Positions 10,602 to 22,056 of a stretch of 64,000 nucleotides of DNA are shown here, in pieces. The stretch spans positions 1,698,179-1,762,178 of the forward strand of contig JAQGDQ010000007.1 in the NCBI GenBank assembly GCA_030141605.1, given 5' to 3'. The translations under genes were made by a program, and so were the position numbers. Source of the DNA: Tubiluchus corallicola (Eukaryota; Priapulida; Priapulimorpha; Priapulimorphida; Tubiluchidae). How positions within the stretch are numbered: the stretch's first letter is position 1; every line of letters starts with the position of its first letter. The notes beneath the pieces were generated by a model. It was not told the origin of the DNA and did no database searches. It saw only the letters and a list, made by a program, of their open reading frames with translations.

Positions 10602-13600
10602 ATGGGGAAACATGGTATGAAAGCAAAAGCAAGGAAGCCAAAAAGACTGCACAGAAAAGGTGGGTATAATTACAGTAATTCATTCAGTTTCTTTAGTGCA
10701 GCATGATTATGGTTTAAACGAAAAACTTCTGATATGACTGTAAACTCATTAAAAAAAGAGAAGATTTAAGAGCTGTAACAGCCTTTAGGCATGGAAAGTT
10801 AATCATTTAGTCATCTGTCATCAGCTAGTCTAAGTCATTAGTCATTTTTATTTGATTTGTCAACCATTTCCAATACAATCCAAGTATAAAAAAGTATTTG
10901 TGGGAAAATGCAGTTTGTCTTGATTGATGATCTAGTCAGTACTGCATTGTAACATACCCCGACACATCGTCTCCCTTCATTACATTGCATTTCAATACAG
11001 TATACTGCATTTAACTGCACTACACTACTCTACAGTGACTACGCTACACCTCACTATGCTATTCTACGATAAACTGCAGTGCACTACACTACACTACACT
11101 ACATTCTTTATGAATATGGCTTAAATGTATATGGTTTTTCATGTGCTTTGGCACACTGTAAGCTGAAATCCAGGATTCAAAAAGTGAATCTACTCAACAA
11201 TGTGTTTATGGCATAACTAGAGCCTAGCTCGCTGTCAAAGATATCCTGTAAATTCTGAGTGACAAACCCAAACCAAGCTAATATCAACACACATTACTTT
11301 CATAAATGGCAAATGCCTGTCCACTCAACCACGAACCTGGTCATCTAATGTCATTTTGTATGCTACATAGGTTCACAGAGGCCTGATGAAGAAAGCAATG
11401 CAAGACAACACAAGAAAACAACCAAAAAGTCCAAACAGAAGTTTGGAGTGAATGCATTACTAGAAAAAGTTTGTACTGTTTTAATTTTGAAGTCTTTCTT
11501 AATTTGCAGCCATCCTGTTACTGGCCATCCATGCTTTTTATTCATTTTAATTTTATGCGTGTTTCTGTCAAACGTTTTGAGTGCCCCTGTACATTGTTAT
11601 AGTGGGCACCTTTACAGAAATGGTCAATTTTTTTAAGAGCGAAATGCATTTATTAGTCTTTCAACTGCTTGCAAAAAGGTACCATAGCTACACATTCTGG
11701 TGCAATAAACAAGTATTTGACTGCACAAATGCACGTGCGAGTTTAGCTATAAGCTGTAGATGACTGAAGCATAATGTCTCTAAGCCTGAATATACCTCTA
11801 CGGAGAAGAGTGGTCTCCAAAAAATATACGTTTTGATAAGAAGTGCTAGTTCACTGAGGTGCTTCTAGTAGCAAGTCAGTGAAGTCACTTAATTATTATT
11901 AGTTCAGTAAATCTCAGTTTTCTCCTAGAGCACGAGAACTAATTTTGTCTTTTCTCTTGGATGTAATGTATTAATAAAAGACGACCTTAAAAATACTTAG
12001 CAGCAAATTTCTATTTGGTAATTAGTTGGTAAAGTAGTAAATTTTGTTGCTTTACCTTTATCAATCCATATAGTTCATGTAAGTGTAAATAACATTGTTT
12101 ATTAGTTTCAATTTCTAAAATTCATTTTCAATTTATGGTTCAAACAAAATTTTGAGATGTCTTCTGATTATTTTATTTTAGGCACGTGAATGTCTCGACA
12201 GATTTGACATTGAAGTGGCACAGAAATTTTGTCATAGAGCTTTGGAAATAGAACCTGACAATTTAAAAGTATTGGAAACTACATCAAGCCTTCTTTTAGA
12301 AACTGGAGATGTGGATGCCGCATTACAGGTAAAAGTGCTGTAATTAGCAAGACTTAGATTTATAAATTCTACAGCTTTGATGGATTAGACATTGTTGCAT
12401 CAGAGATCACACATTTTGCTTTAATAAATAACTATAGTGTTGTAATACAGTGATCACTGTAGTGTATTCTCTTGCCAGACAAATTGCTTTTTGTGCTCAT
12501 AATTATTGAATGTGGCCTTCCAATTGTTAGTACACTCATTCTTATCGTGTATTGTGCATAAAACTAGTCTACTACGTGCAGATACTTGGAATATACTTCA
12601 CCAATTGTTTTTTAATACAGGTCTCCCAAATAAGGCACTGATTAGTAATGAGAGAGGTGTTTTGATTTTATTATAGCATGAATACGGACAAATGTTTTTT
12701 TTGTTTGCACACTGAATTGTCACCAAATGCCTTTGCAATTAATCACGACTTTTTCAGAAAGAAACAATCTTGCTTTACTTGCAGTTTTTGAATATGCTTC
12801 TACAATCAGTGAAAAACATTTTCTAAAAGTACATTTGTGCCATTTTTAACAATATCTTTAACTTGTAAACTAGCTGATTGTGCTGTTTCCTTTACATAAA
12901 ATTACCTTGTTCTTCTCATTAGTATTTAAATCGGGCAGTCAGTCTCTCACCCGATGAAGGCCATACAAAGTTTCTGTGTCTTGGGCAAGTTCTTAAAGGA
13001 CAGGAAGCTGTTAAGTGCTATCAAAAAGCCATTGATATCATGTTGTCTGAGAGGTCAGCTGATTCTGAAAATAAGGTATGGTACCTATTCTTAGCAGCAG
13101 TATTTGGGCACTCATCAGGCTAGTAACTTAGTAACTTAGCTTAGATCTGTGTCTTCAGAACTTCAGAATCAACTCTGTGTCTCTAGGTTGCAGTAAAGCA
13201 GACTACAGAGTTATTTTTTAGTTGCCCACTTGAGTAGTTATTATTTACTTTGATTACATGTCATTGTTGTACATGTGTCTTAATTTTGAAATTGTTTTGT
13301 TTCCTTTTGCTTTTATTTGATATAAATTGCATTAATTTTGTATTTTTAATAGTTGCCATATGATTTGTTTTCTCCACTCTTATTCTCATTTTTCTAACAG
13401 CAATGTCTGCCTGCCCTGTATTTTTTTAAGTAGAGATATGACCTTTGAAATTGTTATACGTTGTTATGACGTGATTTTCTTATAAAGGCAAATAAACATT
13501 TCTGATTTTTTACTCATAGACAATATTTCGCTCATAAGCCTCTTGCTAAATCATCTTGTGATTGTGATTGCCACTGCACTGAATCAAAAATGAGAAATCT

Positions 13601-16600
13601 AGTGGACTATTTGTGAAAGTCGTATAACAGCACAGGAAAGAGTGACAAAGCACTATTACTGTTAAGTAGCACTTGGGTAGTAAATAAATAGCTTTGTTTG
13701 GGTTTATATCATTTTTTAATTTAGCTATTTAAACACTACTTTTTCCAGACAGAAGCAGATGGTGCAATTGGCGTTGAGGATGTCTCCAGTTTCCCATCGT
13801 TAACTGAAATCTCTTCTGCATATTGTTCTGTTGCAGAAATATACATGACTGATTGTTGGTGAGCAAAATTTCTTTTGCCTTGGGGTCTTTACTTACAGAT
13901 CTGATGAAGGAAGTATAACTCAAAATTGGTGTGATTATAAACATTACCCTCCTGTAAAGCCTGTAATTCAATAATATAGGTTTCCTGTTTTTTTTGTAAA
14001 AAATGGCAAAAACCAAAATCCTATTCATTAGATATTGAAACATGGGATTTTTAAATACTAGTTCTAGTTGTCTGCCAAATTTTAGCTAACTACATTTTTG
14101 CAAATGGTGTTGCTGAGCTGTATGATTATAATTTGAATAGAAAGAGCATTTGCACAACTTTGGTCTTATGAGTTTATGTATGTAACTTAGGAAAGTTGAA
14201 ATTTTATGGAATACGAAATATTGTTTGTTTGCCCATTTTATCCAGTCACCTTTTGAAGTTCATATTATGTCTTATCTTATCATTCTTGAAGGCTTCAATA
14301 TCTGATTTACAGTTTTGAAGAAAATGCAGAGCATCTTTGTAAAGGTTATATAGAAAAAGCCATAGAAACTGATCCAGGCAATCCAGAAGCTCATCATTTA
14401 AAAGCAAGCTTTCTTACTACTATAGGTAACCGTGAGGTAATATTTTTTAAACTTCATTATGAGACAAAAGTATAACATTTTGCTCTATTGATTTAGTTTT
14501 CACTATACACTACCTTAGTAATGAATAATGAACTGAGTAAAAAAATGCAAAAAGTCTGAATAAGAAAATTAGTCTTACATGTCGACGACATTATCACTTT
14601 TAATAATTGTCATACTTTGCTATTTACTGTCATGTAAATATTATGTTTATTGATATTATCCTTACTTATTTATCTGCTGTTTTCCTGCTGTCAAACTGGT
14701 TAAAACACTAAAAAATGAACAAAAAGACCCAAAGACATTTTTCTTGCAATGGATTATTCGATTCCAAATAACACTAATATGTTAAAATTCAGTTTGTGCA
14801 GTTTGTTATGCTTTGAGGAATGCAGTTTTAACATCTTACTTCCATGTTAAGAAAAAACAGTGTGTTGTTTTTACGTACAAGAAGTTGATGTTTGAATACT
14901 TTTAGCAACATTTCTTTTCTAACTTCCCAGATAGAGGTTATTTTTGCTTCAGTATTTAATGGATTACACAACAATAATTACCGAATCTCACAATTTACTT
15001 TTTTGGAGATTTATTGCTTGAAGAGAAATATATGAGCTTCTAATGTGTGTTTTTTACAGGAAGCCAAAGAATCTGCCGAGAAGGGTTTATCTCTCTGGCT
15101 TCCAAACCTCCAAGCTGTTCAGCAAGGGCATCTTGAAAGTGACTCCAAAGTCGACCTTGTTGAGGTATCAACTTTTGTTGACATTATTGGTCGTATTGTG
15201 GTATACACATTGACACCAGTGATGTAGTCAAGTCTTTCGGTACCAGTCCAAGTTGAGTTTCAAGTCCTTGGGGCTCAAGTCCAAGTCAAGTCTCAAATCA
15301 CTGTGACCAGCATTCAACTCAAGTCTTGAGTCTTATTGCCCAAGTTATTGTGTCTGTGTCTGAGCTGGGTCCTAGGTTATGTTCATGTTGTCATGTACAT
15401 CTTTAAATAGAGTTTCAAGATAAAATATTCTAAGGTTTAATCAATTTTCAAACTCCTGATTAATAATAATAAATTGTTATTTTTGGTGTTATTTTGCTTA
15501 TTACTGCACTAAATTTATTGAGTAATATTGATTATTGAATTTTGCTTACAAATGGTTTTACATTTTAATAGCAATTTTGCAGTGGTGTTATAGTGAGTAT
15601 TTATAACATAAAAATTATATTATAATCAGTAGTACTAATTACAATGTACAGGCAGTTAGTCAAGTTTCTTATTACATTTAAGAAACACTATGTCAATTAG
15701 GTTCTTATCTGACAAGCTTAGCTCTGTGGTCTTACTAACAAGCCACTCTGACTGAAGACTCGCACATGTAACAGATATCCTAGTAGCTGGGTATCTATAC
15801 ACTGATTAGCCAGTTTAAAAAGCCTGGCACTAAAAAAACTGACGTAATGTTTCTGATGTTGTGTCAAGTGTACATTTAATGTTGTAATAACAGGAAAGTT
15901 TTTAACTGAGCGTAGATGTGACCACAACGGTGACCCTAGAGAGTTCAAGAACTCCACTTAGGTATAAAATATAAACATGACAATAGGCAACAAACACTGT
16001 TCGAGTGCCAGAATTGAAATGCTTTGTTAAAGGAAGACAGGATGATTTTTCATATACTACCACATTTTCAAGTCCGATAAAAAATATACATTTTAACACA
16101 ATTAGTGCTGCAAAAGCATTTCTGTTAATTAAATAATAGATTAAAAACTTAGTTAATGGCGTGCGAGCACAACTATTGATGACATCACAAACTAACATCA
16201 TTTTCAACAGCAAAAAATATTCCACGAGCACGTTGCACGTGTTTGCAAAAGCGAAAACTGAGGCACAGTACTCCACTCAGTTAAAATCTCTTCGAACAAT
16301 GTAACTACAAGTAAAGGCTTTGTACCTTGTCCTATTTGAGGCTCCCTAGACTACCAATTTGTTAACCTCGGTGATTTAACACTTTTTCAGCAAAAAATTT
16401 GGCCCTTTAATAAAAAAGTAACTCGTTATCCTAATAAAAAACAATTTGTTAAAACTAAATAGGTTTAAAAATGTTTGATTACTTAAAAATTATAAATTTT
16501 TATTGTTTGATGTATAATTTTTAGCAGCTGCAGCATGATCTTTGCTGGAAATTTTATGAAAATTATGAAGTGTTAAAGCATTTGGTAAACAGTAGGCCGG

Positions 16601-17758
16601 GGCTAAGAAGTGCAGGGCCAAATTAGAAAATTATTAGTGGAGCTGTTTGCCCCACTAATGATGCAGAACAATATAAACAGTTTGGACATATTTAACAAAA
16701 CAAACTATATTCCAAGCGTTATGTTATATAACCTCATTAACAGCACTGTTTATGTTTTGAGTGTTTGAATATCATCATCAAATTAGCAAAATTAAAATCC
16801 AATGACAATCTAACTAATGCATATAGGGTTTTTACCATTTACTTTTTTAAAAGGTAAATTGCAAGAATAAACTGAAATTATAAAACAAATGAACAAACAA
16901 TCAGCAAAAAACATTGTAATATAGGTGATATGTGAGGAAAGACTGAATAGTTTCACTCCTTCACAGTATCAAGAAACTTCATGCACATTGGACACTCATT
17001 AATTCATCATAGCATCCTCCACTCGGGCGTGTGCACAGGGCCCCCTTTTGGCGCAGAGCCCATTTTGAACAAATGTGTCTATTTGACTTAAAACCAGTCT
17101 TGATAAACAGTTATTCAAAGTGGTTACTTCTAATAAAAAAGATTATTGCTAACGTGAATGGATCTAACAAATGCATTTTAGTTTTACACAACCTTGTTTA
17201 GTGACTGCAGAACTTCAATGAATCTGAAAGTTTTAATCACATGTTATGTTATTGCCATCTCTTATAGAAAACTATTGCTTTAATGCCATTTTGATAAAAC
17301 TACTGTAATAAAATTTGTTAATATTTAGGTTTGTTCACTCAGCATTCAGAGCAGGATAGCAATATCTCAGCTACTCATTGAACTAGAAGAATATGATGTA
17401 AGTTTTTTCTGAAATGCTTTTATCTACATGCCTAATTATGATATAAGTAAAACAAAGTTTTCTTTATTGTAAATAAAAACAATGTAATTAACTAAGCTTT
17501 TTAATTTCAGAAAGCAAATGAAGTCTTAGATCTTCTTGTTGATGAAGATGATGAAATTGCAATCGTAAGTTTTGATTTTAATTTTCTTGTTCGTAGATTG
17601 GACCAGTTACTTTTGTTTGTCATTTAGATTATCACAACTTTTTAAAAGAAATATGCATTTTTTCTGTGCAGGTTTGGTATTTACTGGGTTGGCTGAATTA
17701 CTTGAAAGGTTCTGACTATTATGGAAATGCAAAATTTTATTTAAATAAGGCAAAAAAG
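10602..17758 (+). CDS. TPR protein, probable assembly chaperone of ribosomal protein RPL4 (Acl4 family); 10 exons, 335 codons, last exon not placed
   Basis: Exons: 10602-10659, 11371-11468, 12182-12328, 12923-13075, 13749-13858, 14313-14436, 15060-15164, 17329-17397, 17511-17564 and 17672-17758. All have GT/AG borders and compatible phases. The product starts MGKHGMKAKARKPKRLHRK, a basic tail. TPR-type helices follow: ALLEKARECLDRFDIEVAQK and CHRALEIEPDN, then LNRAVSLSPDEGHTKFLCLG. The stretch AYCSVAEIYMTDCCFEENAE and the late VWYLLGWLNYLKGS with YGNAKFYLNKAKK are hallmarks of this family. Yeast Acl4 binds nascent RPL4 and carries it to the nucleus for 60S assembly; that role here is inferred from the family. 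After the donor at 17759 the C-terminus is missing. A weak candidate is an 11-residue exon at 18949-18984 ending in TGA. Introns range from about 107 bp to 2.2 kb. Confidence 0.85.
10965..11105. repeat. Degenerate CACTA/ACTGCA-type microsatellite in intron 1 of the Acl4-like gene
   Basis: A run of diverged 5-10 bp units such as CACTACACTA, ACTGCA and CTACACTACA, with the cleanest stretch (ACACT repeated) at about 11085-11101. It is entirely intronic. Confidence 0.6.
15219..15345. repeat. CAAGTC-rich repeat in intron 7 of the Acl4-like gene
   Basis: The hexamer CAAGTC or a close variant occurs about nine times in roughly 120 bases. CAGTGAT at 15220 faces ATCACTG near 15303 in inverted orientation. 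Such CAAGTC arrays are often internal parts of DNA transposons; here a transposon origin is only inferred. Confidence 0.55.
15346..17328. other. Rest of the 2.2-kb intron 7 of the Acl4-like gene
   Basis: No exon seen between the donor at 15165 and the acceptor at 17328. GC-rich fragments near 16330-16400, 16595-16665 and 17025-17075 stand out from the AT-rich background and may be decayed transposon pieces. Confidence 0.4.
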
Positions 17759-17781
17759 GTAAGTAACACATTGTTAATGTT

Positions 17782-17850
17782 ATGCTGGCACATTACATAG
17801 TGTAGCATGTAAATTTTATGCTGGCAGATTACATAGTGTAGCAATCATAG
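17782..17850. repeat. Two tandem copies of a ~37-bp unit after Acl4 exon 10
   Basis: TGCTGGCACATTACATAGTG followed by TAGCA appears twice with one or two changes, about 20 bases after the exon-10 donor. Confidence 0.7.
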
Positions 17851-19458
17851 CAGTTATATAAGAGCATGCAATGTTATATAACTGCATAAACTAGTGATCT
17901 TGAAACTTTGAAACTGGTCCAAATGTCAGTGGAAATGTCAGCAAAATATTGTAAAAATTTTTTAACAACTTTATCATTTGCCTCCACCTTTTACTGGTAT
18001 ACCTATGTGTGTCATGTAATTTGTTGGAAATATGAAAAGCCATGGTTTTACTTTTTTGGTTTATTCCCTAATGTATGGAAAAATTGAGTAGTCTGCCAGC
18101 AAAAATGGGATGATAATAACAATTTTTGCTGGACAGTAAAGGTTGTAAAACAGTTGGTTTGGTGTCAGCATACTTACCAGTCACTCTTCATGATCAGATT
18201 TTTAATATCAGTATATCATTTTCCTAAAATTAATGTGCACAGCTAGGAGTCACTCAACATTGGAAACAGTTTGAGAAACTTACAGCATGTTTTATCTTTT
18301 CTTTGTACATTATTGTGGGCATTTTCTTTGAAATTTGTGTGATTTCATTATCAAAACTATGATTTTAACTGTCAAATTTTTCTTAAACTGTTGTTGACCT
18401 TTGGCACAAGGTGATTTGCAGGCAAAACTACAGACAAATGTGTTACAAAGAAACATCTCCTCATTTTTTCAACTTCATTTATGTACAAGATAACAGTCAG
18501 AAATAAAAGGATCATTCAAAATAGGTGACATGTGAAAAGCTGTTTACAAACATTTTTAACAGACAATTTGTAACAGATGCATTATGGGATTCCCCACTAT
18601 TCAGTTAGCTCATGTCGAGTAAAAATAAATAACTACATGCATGCAATACTTTGCATGTCCTGACTTTCTAGCTTATTCATATATATTTTAGTAAAGTTAA
18701 AGGAAGTTACTTGAAAATGATACATTGTGAAGCGTCACAGCCTGCTAATGCCCTATATGAGTGGCTCATTTAGAATAAGTAAGGTGCCATTTCTGTAGAA
18801 AAATGGAAACATAGTCCCACAAATGGGAAAAATTGAGCAGTATAATAATGCAAGGCAGTTATCATTATGCAAGACAACTGTCATATTCATATGACTATAT
18901 GCTTTGCTGAAACAAACATTGTAAAATAGACAATTAAATAATTTTAGCTTGTGAAGATCATCAACTGCCTTAACATTGTTTGACCAATGTTAGCAAAAAT
19001 GGTAGTATTAAAAACTCATATACAGCAACAAGTAAAAGCATTGCCATATTGGCTACATACCTCGTTAGGATCATGCTTGTTTTATTAGGCCACAAGTCGA
19101 TAAACATTTATATGTTCATTTACAAGTACATTAAATGCACTTGAGTGGTTCACTTTAAACCTCAAATGTAACACCAGTTCATGTTCTTGTCTACTGTGTT
19201 ACCTGTCAATTATTTTGCCCATTATGGTATCTGTTATGGAAGTTTTAAAAGACTCCACATCTTATCTATTATTATAAGAAATTTTTGAACATTCATTGCT
19301 TCATAAGCGTGATAACACTTTCTGCACCACATTACCTGTCTATAAAATAACAGAACACTACTCACAATACAACAGTATTATTTACAAACAAATTTACACT
19401 TTGTCTTTTATAAAAAGACACTAACTTCACAATAATACCAAACAGTCTAAATGCAGCA
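17851..19458. other. Region between the last placed Acl4 exon and the LRR gene
   Basis: The Acl4-like gene (+) and the LRR gene (-) converge here, so this stretch should hold the 3' end of both. A candidate terminal exon follows the acceptor at 18948 (AATAATTTTAG), giving LVKIINCLNIV then TGA. TTTATT near 19080 could be the minus-strand polyadenylation signal of the LRR gene. Both are weak calls. Confidence 0.35.
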
Positions 19459-22053
19459 TTATACCGAGGTGACAATTGCTGTTGTTTCCGAGTTATCTAA
19501 GTGCTTCTTTGTTTCACTAGAGTGGATGGGTGGTGGTGGTGGGGGAGGAACAACAGACATAAAATCTCTTTCTTTTTTACTAACTGTCCTGCTTTTTAGC
19601 ACGCACACATAAGCACACAGAATGATTACTAAAACGGCACACATTCCCAATGAACTTGCTAGTATTATGATGATTAAGAAATGCTCATTTTCTATTCCTG
19701 TGCACACAGAAGCACTGTGATCACTGTTCTTTTTATCACTATTGGGAGTGTCTGTTTCAAAATGCTTGTTGTCATAGAAACCATTGTTCATTGAACTAGT
19801 GCACACAAATGACGACGGCTGTAAGCACATAATACACTTATTCATTAAATATGGCGGTCCATAACACGTGATACTGTTTAGTTCATCTATATCAGCAAGG
19901 CTGCTGCGCGATTTATTTTTCCACAACTCTAACCATTCACGCAACCATTTTATTTGACAGTCACAAATCCAAGGGTTCTTATTTATCCTTAAAGTCTTGA
20001 TGCCAAGTGCATGTGTTTTTGTCAGCACATCTGTGTCCATGCGCATAATCCGATTATGGCTGAGATCTAACCAGCTCAACATCTGCAGTTTTTTAAACAG
20101 CTGACCTTTAATAGTAGAAATATTGTTATAGCCAAGATCGAGCTGTTGTAATGTTGGAATGTCATTAAATGCACTGTCTGCTATATCTGTTATTGTGTTA
20201 TTTGCTAGCGATAAATGTCTGAAAGACTTCATGATCTGAAAACTACCATTTTCAATAACTTTTATCTGGTTGTGACTGATATTTATCACAATAACTTCGC
20301 TCAAGTTATAAAAACTATTCACTTGTATGTCGCTAATGTTGTTGTGAGATAAATCAAGGCTCTGTAAACTAGATAAATTCGAAAAAGTCCATGCTTGAAT
20401 CTTTTCTATGCGGTTGAAAGATAAATTAATAGCTGTTATAGAACTAGTAAATGGTCCACCTTGAAATGCCATTGGGTCAACAGTGCTGATATTGTTTCCT
20501 TCGAGGTGAATGTTCAGCAAACTCTTCATATTACAGAAAGAGTTATCTGGCAATCGGTATACGTTGTTGTTTTCCATCTGAAGGCTTTGCAAAGCGGTCA
20601 TATTTATAAAAGCTTCTTTTGGGAAAATACTAATGTGATTATTTCTAAGTACAAGGTGCTGAAGACTCTTTTCAACCCCAAGGAAGGCTTTTGAGCTGAT
20701 GTGATCGATTTTATTATTGCCTAAAGTGAGTATCCTTAGTGAACGGAGAGTAAAAAATGATTCGTCTGGTATCCATCGTATCTGATTATCTTGTAGAGAT
20801 AAGCTCCATAAATTAGTAAATCCATAGAGTGCTGATACTGGAATTTCTGTCAGCAAGTTTCCTTCCAAGTTAAGCGTTCCTGGGTTTTCTTTAAATTCCT
20901 CTAAGCTATTGGGTGGAATGTTGATATTTTGTATTTCATTGTTACCTAAATTAAGCACATGCAGTGATCTTAAGTTAGCTATTACTGTATACGGAAATTG
21001 ACTAATACGGTTACGTGAGAGATGTAGATAGACGAGGCTGTCTTCCAGCCCATTTAGTGCCCCATCAGATATGTTACTGATTTCATTAGCATCCAAGTTT
21101 AGGTTCATTAGATTGGGAAGATTGCGAAAACTGTCATTAGGTATGGATGTTATTTCGTTCGCCCCCAGTACTAAATACTGCAGTTGGTACATATTGAGTG
21201 CTTCTTTTGGTATCTCTTTTAACTTGTTACTGTGCAGATATAGCAATGTAACATTATCTAGACCGGAAAAGCCATGCTCTTCTATTGTGGTTACCTGATT
21301 ATAAGCAATGTTGAGATGCTCTAATTCAATGAGGCTGCTAAATGCTTGGTTTTGGATGGTTGTAATGTAATTATGAGATAACTTGAGTATAGCAAGTCTG
21401 TCTAAATGGCAAAATGCATTCGAAGTGATGTTCATTAGGTTATTGTTCCGTAAATCTAACTCTTGCAGTGCATCTAACCCTTTAAAGGCATTGTGAGCTA
21501 TGCTGTTTATGGAATTTGAATTTAATTTGAGCTGTGTCATTGACGGCAAAGAACTAAATGCATAATTGTGGAGCTTCGTGATCATGTTGTAACCAAGGTC
21601 TAGTTTTTTCAGATTGTGCAAACCTTCGAATACTGCAGATGGAACTTGCGCCATGTTGTTTTCTTTCAGTATCAGCTCTAATAAATAGTCTCTAGATTCT
21701 AAAAATGCTTCTGCTGCAATCGTTTCCAAGTTGTTATTTACAATGTGAAGCTCCTTTATTTTGAGGTGGGAAAGTGTTGGCTGAGGAATAGTGCTGATTT
21801 GATTGTACTCTATCACTAGTTTGGTGATGAAATTATCTTTGTTTACACTTTGCAGTGCTTCGTCGATGCTTTCCAAATTGCTGTTTTCACAGTGGATGTT
21901 AAGTGGATTGGTGCTGGTGCACCAACAAACACTCGTCTTCCTTGTCTCCAGAGGACACAGTTGTGTAGATACCTGGTTTATTAAAGAACAACCAACGTAT
22001 GCATGAAGAAGTTGATAAAACAGCCATAGCAATTTTTCCTGCTTCCCAGCCAT
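19459..22053 (-). CDS. Single-exon type I membrane protein with ~25 leucine-rich repeats, LRRCT and PDZ-ligand tail
   Basis: The uninterrupted frame encodes 864 residues from the preferred start. Order: signal peptide (KLLWLFYQLLHAYVGC), a cysteine cap with pattern C-x9-C-x-C-x9-C, about 25 LRRs of the LxxLxLxxNxIxxI type with 24-residue spacing, a C-terminal cap starting NPWICDCQIKWLREWLELW, a linker, one transmembrane helix (FLIIIILASSLGMCAVLVII) and a ~45-residue tail. The tail holds seven consecutive prolines and ends TAIVTSV, a class I PDZ ligand by pattern. There is no TIR, kinase or seven-helix domain, so it is not a Toll or LGR receptor. A longer frame reaches 22095, but its first 14 codons end in a pyrimidine-rich TTTTTGCAG acceptor directly before ACAATGG. 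I therefore start at 22053 and expect a spliced 5'-UTR. Probable role: surface adhesion or recognition; the ligand is unknown. Confidence 0.88.
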   Translation of the reverse strand: MAGKQEKLLWLFYQLLHAYVGCSLINQVSTQLCPLETRKTSVCWCTSTNPLNIHCENSNLESIDEALQSVNKDNFITKLVIEYNQISTIPQPTLSHLKIKELHIVNNNLETIAAEAFLESRDYLLELILKENNMAQVPSAVFEGLHNLKKLDLGYNMITKLHNYAFSSLPSMTQLKLNSNSINSIAHNAFKGLDALQELDLRNNNLMNITSNAFCHLDRLAILKLSHNYITTIQNQAFSSLIELEHLNIAYNQVTTIEEHGFSGLDNVTLLYLHSNKLKEIPKEALNMYQLQYLVLGANEITSIPNDSFRNLPNLMNLNLDANEISNISDGALNGLEDSLVYLHLSRNRISQFPYTVIANLRSLHVLNLGNNEIQNINIPPNSLEEFKENPGTLNLEGNLLTEIPVSALYGFTNLWSLSLQDNQIRWIPDESFFTLRSLRILTLGNNKIDHISSKAFLGVEKSLQHLVLRNNHISIFPKEAFINMTALQSLQMENNNVYRLPDNSFCNMKSLLNIHLEGNNISTVDPMAFQGGPFTSSITAINLSFNRIEKIQAWTFSNLSSLQSLDLSHNNISDIQVNSFYNLSEVIVINISHNQIKVIENGSFQIMKSFRHLSLANNTITDIADSAFNDIPTLQQLDLGYNNISTIKGQLFKKLQMLSWLDLSHNRIMRMDTDVLTKTHALGIKTLRINKNPWICDCQIKWLREWLELWKNKSRSSLADIDELNSITCYGPPYLMNKCIMCLQPSSFVCTSSMNNGFYDNKHFETDTPNSDKKNSDHSASVCTGIENEHFLIIIILASSLGMCAVLVIILCAYVCVLKSRTVSKKERDFMSVVPPPPPPPIHSSETKKHLDNSETTAIVTSV

Positions 22054-22056
22054 TGT

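Noticed and set aside
18421-18500. Alternative last exon for the Acl4-like gene after GATTTGCAG at 18420
   Set aside because: The in-phase product (AKLQTNVLQRN...) does not resemble the expected C-terminus.
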